DNA from: Gammaproteobacteria bacterium
GTDB lineage: Bacteria; Pseudomonadota; Gammaproteobacteria; Pseudomonadales; Azotimanducaceae
Direction of reading: 5' to 3'
Length of the DNA: 36,495 nt
Assembly (NCBI GenBank): GCA_028821125.1
Contig: JAPPHD010000047.1
Span: 1 to 36,495 of the forward strand
Shown: positions 1 to 8,887 of the stretch, in pieces
Layout: each line of letters starts with the position of its first letter
Position numbering within the stretch: the stretch's first letter is position 1
Notes under the pieces: model-generated
The model's database searches: none
The model's input: only the letters and a program-made list of their open reading frames with translations
What the model was told of the DNA's origin: nothing
Made by a program: the position numbers and the translations under genes

Positions 1-35
1 GTGTCGTTGGATTTACGCCCCCCCCCTTCAGGCTC

Positions 36-2087
36 ATGCCTCGTTGGACAAGGCTATATATTCCGTGTTTTGGGTATCGTCCGGTCTCAATGCGGGACTC
101 CGTTCGCCAAAAGACCTACCCGTCATCGGTCCGACAAGCGTTCGAAGAGGCGGAGTCGTTGCTGCGTAGCCGCCAGGCGCAGCCGGCGATTCGGAAGCTC
201 CAGGCAATACTGGAGCGGCACCCCGACGAGGTGAACTCACTGCGGCTGCTCGGTTCCATTCGCCTTGCCCAGGGCGACACTCGGGCCGCCGTCACGCACC
301 TGAGCCGAGCCGTGGAGGAGGCGCCCGGTTTCGCCCAGGCGGCGGTCGATCTGGCCCGGGCCTATCGGCAGGACAGCCGCCTGGACGATGCGGTCCGTTG
401 CCTCCAGGGGTGTGTCGCCAGGACGCCGGGCAACAGCGAAGCCTGGCAGTTGCTCGGCGATGCGCTGGTGGAGCGGGGCGACGTCCTCGCAGGCCGCGAT
501 GCGTTCCGCCGCGCCGCTGCCGCCGACCCGCACCGGCGTGAAATCGCCGCCGCACTCGAAGCCCTCCGGCACGGCCGCCGCCAGGCGGCGGAGCAGGCGT
601 TTCGCGGCATACTGAGGCGGCAACCGGATCACGTGGCAGCGCTGGTGGGGCTGGCCAATATCGCCCTCGACGCCAATGCCGTGGGCGATGCGGAGCGACT
701 GCTGCGCCATGCGCTGAAGCTTGCGCCCAACATGGACACCGTGTGGCGCGGCCTGGCCCGGGTGCATTCGGAGCGGGCCGACTATAACCGCGCGGAAGCC
801 GCCGCAGAGCGGGCGCTGGCGCTGGCGCCCGAAAACGCCGATTGCTGGACCATGCTCGGTACCGTCCAGGCTTGGGGATTGCGCCCGGAACGGGCGCGAG
901 CGTCTTTCGAACGCGCCCTTGAACTGAAGCCCGACCAGCCGCGCGTGGCACTCTCGCTCGGCCATGTGCTGAAGACGATCGGTGACCGGAAAGCCTGCGA
1001 GCGGGCCTATCGGCGCGCCGCGGCGCTCGACCCCGCGCTGGGCGAAGCCTGGTGGAGCCTGGCGGATCTGAAGAACTACCCGTTCGACGATGCCGAAGTC
1101 GAGCGCCTGAAAACCGGCGCGGCAACGCATCACCCGGACCCGGCGCAGCGGGCCGCCTTCCACTTCGCCCTCGGCAAGGCACTGGAGGACCGCGGCGACT
1201 GCGAAGAAGCCTTCGCGCAGTACGCGGACGGGAATGCCGTCAAGCATGCAGCCGACCCTTTCGACAGCGCGGCGCTCGCGGAGCGTTGCCGGCGCATCGA
1301 ATCGGTCTGCACCGAAGCGTTCCTGTCCGAACACCCACCGGAGCGGCAGGCCGGGGCAACGCCTATCTTCATCGTCGGACTGCCCCGCTCGGGCTCGACG
1401 CTCATCGAACAGATCCTTGCCACGCATTCCGCCGTGCAGGGCACCATGGAGTTGCCGCAGATCCAGAATTACACGCGGGAACTGGATGCCAAGGGCGGAT
1501 ACCCTGAGGTGCTGGCCGACATGCGGCGATCCGACTTCGCGTCACTGGGCAAGCGGTATCTGGCCGAGACGGATCCGTATCGGGGCGGGGCCAACCGATT
1601 CATCGACAAGATGCCGAACAACTTCTTCCACCTCGGCCTCATTCACCGGATGCTGGCCGGCGCGGTGTTGATCGACTCGCGGCGCCATCCCCTGGACTGC
1701 TGCTGTTCCCTGTTCAAGCAGAACTTCGCCAGGGGCCAGACTTTCAGCTACGACCTGGGGGTGCTCGGCGCTTACTACCGGGAGTACCTGGCGATGATGC
1801 GCCATTGGGAGTCGGTGCTGCCGGGCCGGGTGCTGCGGGTGCACTACGAATCGCTGGTGGACGACACGGAAGCGCAGGTGCGGCGCCTGCTCGATCACTG
1901 TGGGCTGCCGTTCGAGGAAGCCTGCCTGCGCTTCCACGAGACCCGGCGGGCGGTGCGTACGGCGAGTGCCGAACAGGTACGCCAGCCCATCAACCGCCGC
2001 GGCATAGGGAGTTGGCGGCGCTTTTCCGCGCAACTCGAGCCGCTGAAGGTCGCCTTGGCGGACGCGGTAGACCGGTACGCGGATTGA
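36..2087 (+). CDS. TPR-repeat sulfotransferase family protein
   Basis: The first two thirds (residues about 35-400) are a run of tetratricopeptide repeats with the usual Ala/Gly/Leu spacing. They are followed by a sulfotransferase domain whose PAPS-binding P-loop reads VGLPRSGSTLIEQI at about residues 447-460. A second family landmark, DKMPNNFFHLG, follows near residue 525. This layout is known from bacterial TPR-sulfotransferases, which transfer sulfate from PAPS to an unidentified acceptor; the TPRs presumably bind the acceptor. The substrate cannot be told from sequence. The frame is open to the left edge of the window, so the start is uncertain: ATG 36 and ATG 90 are both possible, neither has a convincing ribosome binding site, and a start before the window is not excluded. 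A TonB-dependent receptor follows after 294 bases on the same strand, with no gene between. Confidence 0.88.
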   Translation: MPRWTRLYIPCFGYRPVSMRDSVRQKTYPSSVRQAFEEAESLLRSRQAQPAIRKLQAILERHPDEVNSLRLLGSIRLAQGDTRAAVTHLSRAVEEAPGFAQAAVDLARAYRQDSRLDDAVRCLQGCVARTPGNSEAWQLLGDALVERGDVLAGRDAFRRAAAADPHRREIAAALEALRHGRRQAAEQAFRGILRRQPDHVAALVGLANIALDANAVGDAERLLRHALKLAPNMDTVWRGLARVHSERADYNRAEAAAERALALAPENADCWTMLGTVQAWGLRPERARASFERALELKPDQPRVALSLGHVLKTIGDRKACERAYRRAAALDPALGEAWWSLADLKNYPFDDAEVERLKTGAATHHPDPAQRAAFHFALGKALEDRGDCEEAFAQYADGNAVKHAADPFDSAALAERCRRIESVCTEAFLSEHPPERQAGATPIFIVGLPRSGSTLIEQILATHSAVQGTMELPQIQNYTRELDAKGGYPEVLADMRRSDFASLGKRYLAETDPYRGGANRFIDKMPNNFFHLGLIHRMLAGAVLIDSRRHPLDCCCSLFKQNFARGQTFSYDLGVLGAYYREYLAMMRHWESVLPGRVLRVHYESLVDDTEAQVRRLLDHCGLPFEEACLRFHETRRAVRTASAEQVRQPINRRGIGSWRRFSAQLEPLKVALADAVDRYAD

Positions 2088-2381
2088 CGCCGCGGCAGGC
2101 TGGAGGTGGCTGCTGTCGAAAGCGCGGGAGGCGTGTTCTCAAACGTTGGCGTGAAGGCGGCGCATGGAGAGGATTGCGGTGCATTTCACGACGCGACCCG
2201 GGTTGAATGTGCCCATTGATCGGGCGCGGAATTGCAAGCGTCCGCGCTGAGCCACGATCGGTCGGATGCGACGCAATCCATGTCGTTTTTGAATGGTTTC
2301 GCGTGAAATAGTGCTGGCGAAGCCGGAGGTTTCTGGTAATTTTGCCGACGCAGTAGAGGTCATTTAGGGGGGTGACTGAAC

Positions 2382-4766
2382 GTGGCAAAGAACGCCGGAA
2401 ATCCGAGGTCGGGCATTCGATCCGACAAGCTGCCATTCGAGAAAACAGCCATCGCGACAGCAGTCACGCTGGTTTCCGTAGCGTTGGCTGCGACGCCGGC
2501 ATTCGCTCAGGAAAGCACTGCAGACAGCGGTGGACAAGGGTCCGGACGCATCGAGGAGATCGTCGTCACGGCGCAGAAGCGCTCGGCGAGCATCCAGGAC
2601 ATCCCCCTTGCGGTGCAGGCGTTCACGGCGGACCGCATCGATGAGCTTGCCATCCACCGATTCGAGGATTTCGCCGTCCTTTCGCCGTCGATCAACATCG
2701 CGAGCTGGATCCCCGGCACCACGTCCATGGTCATGCGCGGCGTCTCGGACGGCGGCGGCGGCGGCGACACGGCGGCCACGGCCACCCTCTACCTCGACGA
2801 GCAGCCGCTGACCTTCCGCGGGCAGGTGCCCGACCTGCACCACTACGACATCGAGCGCATCGAGATCCTGAACGGCCCCCAGGGCACCCACTACGGGGCG
2901 AGCGCCACCTCCGGCGCCGTGCGCATCATCACCAACAAGCCCGACCCGGACGAGTTCAGCGCCGGCGTGGACCTGACGGGTGGCATCATCAAGGACGGCG
3001 ACCATGTACGCACCGTGGAGGGTTTCGTCAACATTCCCGTGGCCGAAGGAATATCCGCGGTGCGCCTGGTGGGGTGGTACGACGCATCGCTCGGGTTCGT
3101 CGACAACCTGCCGGCGAACCGCACCTATGTGAACGGCGTGACGGTCTCGAACGATGCCTTCGTCGAGGACGACTACAACGAGGAGTCGGTGTTCGGCTTC
3201 CGCGCCGCGCTGCGTTCGAGCCTCGGCGACCGGTGGATGGCGACGCTGTCGGGCGTGCACCAGGAATCCGACATCGACGGTTCCTGGGACTACGAACCGG
3301 AACTCGGCGGCGACCGGGAGGTGACCCGCTTCCTGCCGGAGGAGAGCGACCTGTCGTACAGCCAGGTGGCGCTGACCCTGGAAGGCGATGTAGGCATCGG
3401 CGACCTGGTCTACGCCGGCGCCTACTACCGGCGCAACTCGGACACAGTCAGCGACTATTCGAGCTACGTGGCCTACGTGCCCTGGGCCGGCTGGACACAG
3501 CAGTTCGCCTGCAACGACTTTTACTGGTACGGCAATGTCGATTGCAACGACCCGAGCATGTATTTCGACCTGGAATGGAACGTCGACCGCTGGTCCCACG
3601 AGGCGCGGCTCGCCTCCAGGGGGGACGGCCCGTTGAGCTGGATCGTCGGCGCCTTCTTCGAGGAAACCGAAAGCCGCCAGATCGCCTTCTGGGGCATGGA
3701 GGGCATCCAGCACGGGGGGGTGCCGTCGGCCTACTACCTCGGTTTCGCGGGCGGCTCGCCCCTGCCGGAGGAATGGTATTTCGCCGATGCGGTGTACAAA
3801 TGGGAGCAACTGGCCGGTTTCGGCGAGGTGGCCTACTCGTTCACCGACCGGCTGACGGCCACCTTCGGCATGCGGGCGTTCCGGTCCGAATACGACAAGG
3901 CGCCCTCTCCGGACTTCAACATCTTCTACGATCCCAAGGCGGGGGGCACCAGCGTGGATGCGTCGTCGGACGATGTCATCTTCAAGGCGAACCTCACCTG
4001 GGAGGTGAACGACGACCTGCTCACCTATTTCAATTTCGCCCAGGGTTTCCGGCCGGGCGGCGCCAACACCACGGCGGCGGACGACAACATTCCGGAAACC
4101 TACGGCCCCGATGTGCTCGACTCCTACGAGGTCGGCTGGAAGTCGACGCTCGCCGACGGGCGGGTGACCTTCAACGGCGCCGTCTACCTGATGCAGTGGA
4201 AAGACTTCCAGACCAACATCTACGACCCGGATGTGGGGGTGGTCAACTTCATCGCCAACGTGGGGGATGCCCAGACCAAGGGCTTCGAGTTCGATCTGCA
4301 GGCCTACCTCACCGAGAACCTGGCCATCCAGGTGGCGACGACGCACAACGACGGCGAACTGAAGGAGCGCTTCCAGGCGTCCGAGTCAGCGTTTGCGGAG
4401 AAGGGGCAGCGGCTGCCGCTGGTGTCGAAGTGGAAGACCTTCATCAACGCGCGCTACCAGTGGCAGCAGGGGCCGGCGACGCTCGGCTATGCCCAGGCGA
4501 CCTACAGCTATACGGGAGACTCCTGGAATCAACTGGTAACCGCCGGCTACGTGGAGTTCGCGCCGCAGAAGCAGTCGTCCTACGACACCCTCGATGCACG
4601 CGTTGGCTGGGTCTTCCGCGACGGCCGCTACGGCGTGGAACTGTTCGCAACCAACCTGCTGGACGAGCAGGCGCAGATTTTCATCAATACGGCTCAGGCG
4701 GATCAGCGCATTACCACCATCCGGCCACGGACCATCGGCCTGAGGCTGAGGACCCGGTTCGATTGA
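2382..4766 (+). CDS. TonB-dependent receptor
   Basis: An outer-membrane active transporter of 794 residues. A GTG start is chosen because a G-rich ribosome binding site (AGGGGGGTGA) lies just upstream. A signal peptide ends near residue 45 (ATPAFA before QES). The TonB box with the usual context EEIVVTAQKR lies at about residues 58-67. The plug domain (about 65-175) holds the typical VMRGVSDGG and IERIEILNGPQGTHYGASA segments, and the rest is a beta-barrel rich in aromatic/glycine strands, ending RLRTRFD. The ligand is unknown. This receptor type (few cysteines, long EIVVTAQKR-type N-terminus) is often called iron-siderophore-like but is broad. The adjoining trehalase suggests a carbohydrate ligand, as inference only. 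Confidence 0.93.
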   Translation: MAKNAGNPRSGIRSDKLPFEKTAIATAVTLVSVALAATPAFAQESTADSGGQGSGRIEEIVVTAQKRSASIQDIPLAVQAFTADRIDELAIHRFEDFAVLSPSINIASWIPGTTSMVMRGVSDGGGGGDTAATATLYLDEQPLTFRGQVPDLHHYDIERIEILNGPQGTHYGASATSGAVRIITNKPDPDEFSAGVDLTGGIIKDGDHVRTVEGFVNIPVAEGISAVRLVGWYDASLGFVDNLPANRTYVNGVTVSNDAFVEDDYNEESVFGFRAALRSSLGDRWMATLSGVHQESDIDGSWDYEPELGGDREVTRFLPEESDLSYSQVALTLEGDVGIGDLVYAGAYYRRNSDTVSDYSSYVAYVPWAGWTQQFACNDFYWYGNVDCNDPSMYFDLEWNVDRWSHEARLASRGDGPLSWIVGAFFEETESRQIAFWGMEGIQHGGVPSAYYLGFAGGSPLPEEWYFADAVYKWEQLAGFGEVAYSFTDRLTATFGMRAFRSEYDKAPSPDFNIFYDPKAGGTSVDASSDDVIFKANLTWEVNDDLLTYFNFAQGFRPGGANTTAADDNIPETYGPDVLDSYEVGWKSTLADGRVTFNGAVYLMQWKDFQTNIYDPDVGVVNFIANVGDAQTKGFEFDLQAYLTENLAIQVATTHNDGELKERFQASESAFAEKGQRLPLVSKWKTFINARYQWQQGPATLGYAQATYSYTGDSWNQLVTAGYVEFAPQKQSSYDTLDARVGWVFRDGRYGVELFATNLLDEQAQIFINTAQADQRITTIRPRTIGLRLRTRFD

Positions 4767-5019
4767 AGACAGGGAACTGACTTTCCAGCGAGCGAATCCG
4801 GCACGATCGGACGCAACGCGAGAGCTGGGGCATCGGGAGGCCTGCGCGCGTTGCCGGTGGCCGTTTCGCGGATCCGAGGTCCAACCGGCCAGCCAAAGGA
4901 CGACGTGCCGTAACCGTGCGCAACGGCCCGGCCCGAGAGGAATTCGGCAATCCGTTCTGATCCTCGCCTGCGTACTGCCTGCTTCCGGCTGGGTCGAAGA
5001 CTACAGGCCCTGGGTTGAG

Positions 5020-6498
5020 ATGAGCGCGCTGTTCCAGGACGTGCAGACTTCGAGGATCTTCAGCGACTCGAAGACCTTTGTGGATTGCGATGCACGGCGC
5101 AGCCCGGTGAGCATCCGCATTGATTACAATCGTCTGCGGGCTGAGCCTCCCGTCGATCTCCGGCGCTTCGTCGAGGCCAACTTCCAATGCCCGGCCATTC
5201 CGGCGGACGCGCCCGCCACGAGCGACATACCCTTTCGCGAACACCTGAATGCCCTCTGGGACCGGCTGGTTCGCTCGGACCGGCGCGGCTCGGGACGTTC
5301 CACACTGATCCCGCTGCCGCACGAATACGTGGTTCCGGGCGGCCGTTTTCGAGAGGCCTACTACTGGGATTCCTATTTCACCATGATCGGGCTGGCCGCC
5401 TCCGGCAGGAAGCGGCTGATCGAGTCCATGCTCGATAATTTCGCTTTCCTGATCGATTCCTACGGGTTCGTGCCCAATGGCAACCGTACGTACTACACGG
5501 GCCGAAGCCAGCCGCCGTTCTTTTTCGCGATGGTGAACCTCTACATGCAGGTAGCCTCCGCGGAAAAGGGCCTGGCCTACCTGCCCGCCCTGCGCAGGGA
5601 ATACGACTTCTGGATGGACGGCGCGGAAGAACTGCGACCCGGGAGCCCGAGCCATCGGCGCGTGGTGTTGTATCGCGGCACTATATTGAACCGGTATTGG
5701 GACGATTTCGATGCGCCGCGTCCCGAGTCGTACCGGGAAGATGTGCATCTGGCGCAAGCCCTGTCCGCCGCGCCCGGAAAGCGCCTGTACCGGGAACTCC
5801 GGGCCGGCGCGGAGTCCGGGTGGGACTACAGTTCGCGCTGGTTTGCCGACCCGCGGGATTTCGCCAGCATCCGCACCACCGGCATATTGCCTGTGGACCT
5901 GAACAGCCTGCTGTTCGCAATGGAATCGACGCTGTCCGAGCTGTACCGGGCTGCCGGAGACCTTGAAGCGCATCGCCGCTTCGAAGCCAGGGCCCGGGCT
6001 CGCTTCACGGCGATCAACGATCTGTTCTGGAACGCCGATGCGGGCATGTTCCAGGACGTTGACTGGCGACGAAGCGTTTTCACGGAGCGCGTGACCGCGG
6101 CGAGCTTCTACCCGATGTATTTCAGAGCGGCCAGGGGCGATCTGGCGCGGAAACAGACACCGCGCCTGATCGACGCATTGCTGAAAGAGGGCGGCATCGT
6201 CACCAGCACCTACGCCTCGGGCCAGCAATGGGACAGCCCGAACGGCTGGCCGCCGTTGCAGTGGATAGCCGTCAAGGGCTTGCTGCACTACGGGTTTGCC
6301 GAGCAGTCCGACGATATACGCCGGCGCTGGCTCGCCGTGAATCGGAGGGTCTATTCGAACACGGGTAAAATGATGGAAAAGTACGATGTGGTGGACACTT
6401 CGCTACCGGCCGGCGGCGGCGAGTATCCGGCTCAGGATGGGTTCGGCTGGACCAACGGCGTCGCGTTGGGGCTGCTCGACGACAACGCGTTGTATTGA
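5020..6498 (+). CDS. treA: Alpha,alpha-trehalase, GH37 family
   Basis: Hydrolyses trehalose to two glucose molecules. Both family signatures are present: PGGRFREAYYWDSY at about residues 106-119 and QWDSPNGWPP at about 403-412. The C-terminal GGGGEYP-like element appears as GGGEYPAQDGFGWTNG. The protein aligns in order with E. coli TreA from its mature N-terminus (ALFQDVQTSRIFSDSKTF here). ATG 5020 is the only canonical start and has no good ribosome binding site. The same frame is open upstream for more than 250 bases and encodes a signal-peptide-like stretch (SVLILACVLPASGW, 4951-4992), but contains no ATG, GTG or TTG. As annotated the enzyme would lack an export signal; see findings. A terminator follows at 6549-6588. 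The preceding receptor may supply a substrate (inference). Confidence 0.93.
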   Translation: MSALFQDVQTSRIFSDSKTFVDCDARRSPVSIRIDYNRLRAEPPVDLRRFVEANFQCPAIPADAPATSDIPFREHLNALWDRLVRSDRRGSGRSTLIPLPHEYVVPGGRFREAYYWDSYFTMIGLAASGRKRLIESMLDNFAFLIDSYGFVPNGNRTYYTGRSQPPFFFAMVNLYMQVASAEKGLAYLPALRREYDFWMDGAEELRPGSPSHRRVVLYRGTILNRYWDDFDAPRPESYREDVHLAQALSAAPGKRLYRELRAGAESGWDYSSRWFADPRDFASIRTTGILPVDLNSLLFAMESTLSELYRAAGDLEAHRRFEARARARFTAINDLFWNADAGMFQDVDWRRSVFTERVTAASFYPMYFRAARGDLARKQTPRLIDALLKEGGIVTSTYASGQQWDSPNGWPPLQWIAVKGLLHYGFAEQSDDIRRRWLAVNRRVYSNTGKMMEKYDVVDTSLPAGGGEYPAQDGFGWTNGVALGLLDDNALY

Positions 6499-6548
6499 GC
6501 GATTGGTTTCAGGGTTGCGATCGACAGGCAATCCCCCGGATAACGACA

Positions 6549-6588
6549 CGGCGGACGGCCGCCAAGGCGATGCGATCCGCCGCTTTTT
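6549..6588 (+). terminator. Rho-independent terminator after trehalase
   Basis: The arms CGGCGGA (6549-6555) and TCCGCCG (6576-6582) are perfectly complementary, enclose a loop with a small GCC/GGC inner pairing, and are followed by TTTTT at 6584-6588. It lies 50 bases after the trehalase stop. A second perfect hairpin (AGGCTC/GAGCCT, 6595-6610) sits just before the end of the opposing Hsp20 gene but has no T-run on either side in the right place. Confidence 0.75.
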
Positions 6589-6615
6589 CCACTCAGGCTC
6601 AAGCGAGCCTCGCCG

Positions 6616-7026
6616 TCAGTTGATGGCGATGCTGCGCGGGGTCGCCTCCGCCGTCTTCGGCAGGCTCAGGGTCAGCACGCCGTCGTCGACGCTGGCCTCG
6701 ATCCGGTTCCGGTCGATCCGGCTCGAAAGCTGGAACGAGCGGGTGAAATGGCCCACTTCGTACTCCGTGTACACCGGCTCCAGCGAGCCGTAGCGCTCGA
6801 GGCCGATGCGCGCCGACACCGTCAGCCGGTTGTTGTCCAACTGGATGTCGATGTCATCGCGGTCGACGCCGGGCACTTCCATGACCACGGTCAGTGCGTC
6901 CGGGTTCTCGAAGATGTCGGTCAAAGGCCGGAAGAAGCGCCCCTCGACGGTCTGTTCCCCGTTCGAATCGTGCGCCTGCTTTTCCTGAACGGCCAGGTGT
7001 TCCTTCGCTGTGGTTTTGTCGCTCAT
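6616..7026 (-). CDS. Small heat shock protein, Hsp20/alpha-crystallin family
   Basis: An ATP-independent holdase of 136 residues that keeps unfolding proteins soluble. The alpha-crystallin domain covers about residues 35-125, with the GVDRDDIDIQLDNNRLTVSA strand region, and the C-terminal tail RSIAIN carries the IxI-type motif used for oligomer assembly. The start is supported by AGGAGGAT seven bases upstream; this ribosome binding site overlaps the stop codon of the preceding Hsp20 gene (9 bases between reading frames). The two genes are therefore almost certainly cotranscribed from the sigma-32-type promoter at 7506-7533. It is a diverged paralogue of its neighbour, longer at the N-terminus and shorter overall. 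Confidence 0.93.
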   Translation of the reverse strand: MSDKTTAKEHLAVQEKQAHDSNGEQTVEGRFFRPLTDIFENPDALTVVMEVPGVDRDDIDIQLDNNRLTVSARIGLERYGSLEPVYTEYEVGHFTRSFQLSSRIDRNRIEASVDDGVLTLSLPKTAEATPRSIAIN

Positions 7027-7035
7027 GGGATCCTC

Positions 7036-7461
7036 CTAGTTCAGTGCGATGCTGCGCGGCTGCTCTTCCTGCGGCGGGCTGAGCTTCAGCGCCAGCACGC
7101 CGTTGTGCAGTTCGGCGGTCACCGAGTCGGGGTCGACCGAGAACGGCAGGGTCACCGTTCTATCGAAACTGCCCGCGGCGCGCTCCTTGCGGTGCATGCT
7201 GGTGTCGTCCCCGTAGTCCAGGGCCTTGCTGCCGGTCAGCCGGATGCGGTTCCTGTGCACCTGCACGTCGATGGCGTCCCGGGCCACACCGGGCAGCTCG
7301 GTGACCACGATGTAGTCGCCGCCGTCGCGAAAAACGTTGATGGGCGGATAGGCCCCGCGGCCGCTGGTGACCGCATCGAGCAGGCTGCCGGTGCGTGCGC
7401 GGCCGAGTGCCCGCTGCAGATCGAGTAGCTGGCTCAAAGGGCTGCCAAACAAGTCACTCAT
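7036..7461 (-). CDS. Small heat shock protein, Hsp20/alpha-crystallin family
   Basis: The first gene of a two-gene Hsp20 operon, 141 residues from ATG 7461. This start is preferred over an in-frame ATG at 7485 because AAGGAGGAAC lies seven bases before 7461 and would otherwise be inside the coding region. The alpha-crystallin domain is at about residues 40-130 (GVARDAIDVQVHRNRIRLTG and the GVLALKLSPP strand), ending with PRSIALN, which carries the oligomerisation motif. The N-terminus MSDLFGSPLSQLLDLQRALG is typical of the IbpA-like class. The gene lies directly behind a good sigma-32 consensus, so heat induction is likely. Confidence 0.94.
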   Translation of the reverse strand: MSDLFGSPLSQLLDLQRALGRARTGSLLDAVTSGRGAYPPINVFRDGGDYIVVTELPGVARDAIDVQVHRNRIRLTGSKALDYGDDTSMHRKERAAGSFDRTVTLPFSVDPDSVTAELHNGVLALKLSPPQEEQPRSIALN

Positions 7462-7505
7462 GGTTCGTTCCTCCTTGGTTTGCACTTGCGGGTTACGATG
7501 AAAAC

Positions 7506-7533
7506 AAATAGGGACTGCCGTGGAATTTTCAAG
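7506..7533 (-). promoter_or_regulatory. Sigma-32 (heat-shock) type promoter for the Hsp20 operon
   Basis: Read on the minus strand, the -35 element is CTTGAAA (7533-7527), then a 13-base spacer, then CCCTATTT (7513-7506). The sigma-32 consensus is CTTGAAA, spacing 11-16, CCCCATNT, so the -35 is perfect and the -10 nearly so. It lies between the cbpM stop (7547) and the Hsp20 start (7461), leaving a leader of about 40 bases that includes the strong ribosome binding site. Confidence 0.8.
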
Positions 7534-7546
7534 GCGCGCGGAAGAT

Positions 7547-7891
7547 TCAGCGCCTGGTTGGTCGGGTTCTGTCGATTCGATACCTGGCGATGCGCCGGTC
7601 CAGGCGCAGTTGTTCGATTTCCTCCAGAAGGTCGAGCGCCAGTGCCGCGCCCGGCCAGTTGACCTCCAGGTCGCGGGTCAGTTTGAGCGCTTTCTGGGCC
7701 CGTATGACGGCACGGCCGGTGAAGCGCCATTCCGAGGGAACGCGGCCGCGCGGATCCAGCACGCCTTCCTCCACCATCTCGATCACCACTTCGGACTGCA
7801 CGCCGCAGGCCGAGCAGAGTTCACGCAGGGTGAAAACCGTTTGTTCGCCGATGACGGTTCCGGACAGATGCTGTGAGGTTCGTCGCTTCAT
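7547..7891 (-). CDS. cbpM: Chaperone modulator CbpM (MerR-like fold)
   Basis: A 114-residue protein matching the CbpM family: a MerR-like helix-turn-helix N-terminus (FTLRELCSACGVQSEVVIEM) with the typical VEEGVLDPRG turn, then a helical C-terminus (ALALDLLEEIEQLRLDRRI). In E. coli CbpM binds the J-domain of CbpA and inhibits its stimulation of DnaK. The start codon lies three bases after the cbpA stop, so the two are translationally linked and the inhibitor is made with its target. Confidence 0.9.
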   Translation of the reverse strand: MKRRTSQHLSGTVIGEQTVFTLRELCSACGVQSEVVIEMVEEGVLDPRGRVPSEWRFTGRAVIRAQKALKLTRDLEVNWPGAALALDLLEEIEQLRLDRRIARYRIDRTRPTRR

Positions 7892-7894
7892 GGC

Positions 7895-8833
7895 TCAAGC
7901 CTCCATGGCCGATCTCGGATTGAACGGCATTTCGCGCTTCATCCGTTCGTAGAGATCGCGTGCCTTGTCCGTGCCGGGCCTGGGCGTCACGATGTCCAGT
8001 ACCATGTACTGATCGCCAGGCGGGTTGCCGGGCAAGCCGCGGCCTTTCAGGCGCAACCGGCTTCCCGTCTGGGACCCCGCCGGTATCCTGAGTTCCACCT
8101 TGCCGCCGGGCGTGGGCGCTGTCACGGTATCGCCCAGGGCCGCTTCCCACGGGGCTACCGGCAGGTGCAGGTACAGGTCCTTCCCCGCGATCTCGTACAG
8201 CGGATGAGGAGCGAGCGCCACGTCGAGATACAGATCGCCTGCCGGGGCGCCGCCGAGCCCGGGACCGCCCTGTCCGGCGAGGCGGATGCGTTGGCCTTCG
8301 GATATCCCTTTCGGGATCTTCACCTGCAGGGTGCGATTGCGGGTGACCAGGCGCCCATCGTCGTCCAGTTCGGGCGACTGCAGCGACAGGCTGCGCGTCG
8401 TACCCGCGTAGGCGTCCTCCAAATCGATGACCACCCTGGTGTGCAGGTCTTCCCCCTTCGTGCGAAATTGCGTGAATCCCCCGTCCCGCCCTGGCCGTGC
8501 AGCGCCGAACAGGGACTCGAAGAAGTCGCTGAAACCGCCGGCGCCGGAATCTCCGCCCACGCTGAAGTGGACGCCCGGCTCCCATTCCGGCGGCGGCCGG
8601 AAATCCTGTCCGGCCTGCCAGTCCGCGCCGAACCGGTCGTAAGCGTCACGCTTCTCCGGATCCTTGAGCACCTCGTAGGCTTCCTGCACTTCCTTGAAGC
8701 GTTCCTCCGCCTCGGGCTCCGTGCTGACGTCCGGATGGTACTTGCGCGCCAGCCGCCGGTAGGATCGCTTGATGTCCTCCGGTGAGGCGTCGCGCTCGAC
8801 GCAGAGCGTGCTGTAATAGTCCTTGAACTCCAC
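7895..8833 (-). CDS. cbpA: Curved DNA-binding protein / DnaJ-type co-chaperone CbpA
   Basis: A 312-residue type II J-protein. The J-domain is at residues 1-70 with the DnaK-activating HPD at 33-35 (KYHPDVS). A Gly/Phe-containing linker follows ([21 protein letters not shown]), then the two-part C-terminal substrate-binding domain (about 120-300) without the four CxxCxGxG zinc repeats of DnaJ. It stimulates DnaK and in E. coli also binds curved DNA. A GTG start is used (GTGGAGTTCAAG) with a weak AGGAC ribosome binding site. The gene order cbpA-cbpM then Hsp20 operon groups the protein-quality genes, though the Hsp20 pair has its own promoter. Confidence 0.94.
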   Translation of the reverse strand: MEFKDYYSTLCVERDASPEDIKRSYRRLARKYHPDVSTEPEAEERFKEVQEAYEVLKDPEKRDAYDRFGADWQAGQDFRPPPEWEPGVHFSVGGDSGAGGFSDFFESLFGAARPGRDGGFTQFRTKGEDLHTRVVIDLEDAYAGTTRSLSLQSPELDDDGRLVTRNRTLQVKIPKGISEGQRIRLAGQGGPGLGGAPAGDLYLDVALAPHPLYEIAGKDLYLHLPVAPWEAALGDTVTAPTPGGKVELRIPAGSQTGSRLRLKGRGLPGNPPGDQYMVLDIVTPRPGTDKARDLYERMKREMPFNPRSAMEA

Positions 8834-8887
8834 GTCCGTCCTGGAGAGTGGTTGCCTGTCGATTCAATGAGGGCGACCTGTCCGGAT

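Noticed and set aside
1-234. Short plus-strand frame at the window start
   Set aside because: Arg/Ser-rich, out of frame with the TPR gene and without a ribosome binding site.
237-1427. 396-codon open frame on the minus strand
   Set aside because: It lies wholly opposite the TPR-sulfotransferase, is rich in Arg/Gly/Ala and shows no domain; long antisense frames are expected at this GC content.
2364-4346. 660-codon open frame on the minus strand
   Set aside because: A mirror of the TonB receptor in an antisense frame, with composition typical of a shadow and no recognisable motif.
3074-4780. 568-codon plus-strand frame overlapping the TonB receptor
   Set aside because: Very Arg-rich out-of-frame translation of the receptor; the receptor frame has clear domains.
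4711-6288. 525-codon frame opposite the trehalase
   Set aside because: The plus-strand trehalase carries both GH37 signatures; this frame has none of its own.
6595-6610. Perfect hairpin AGGCTC/GAGCCT as terminator of the Hsp20 operon
   Set aside because: On the minus strand it is not followed by a T-run, so intrinsic termination there is not supported.
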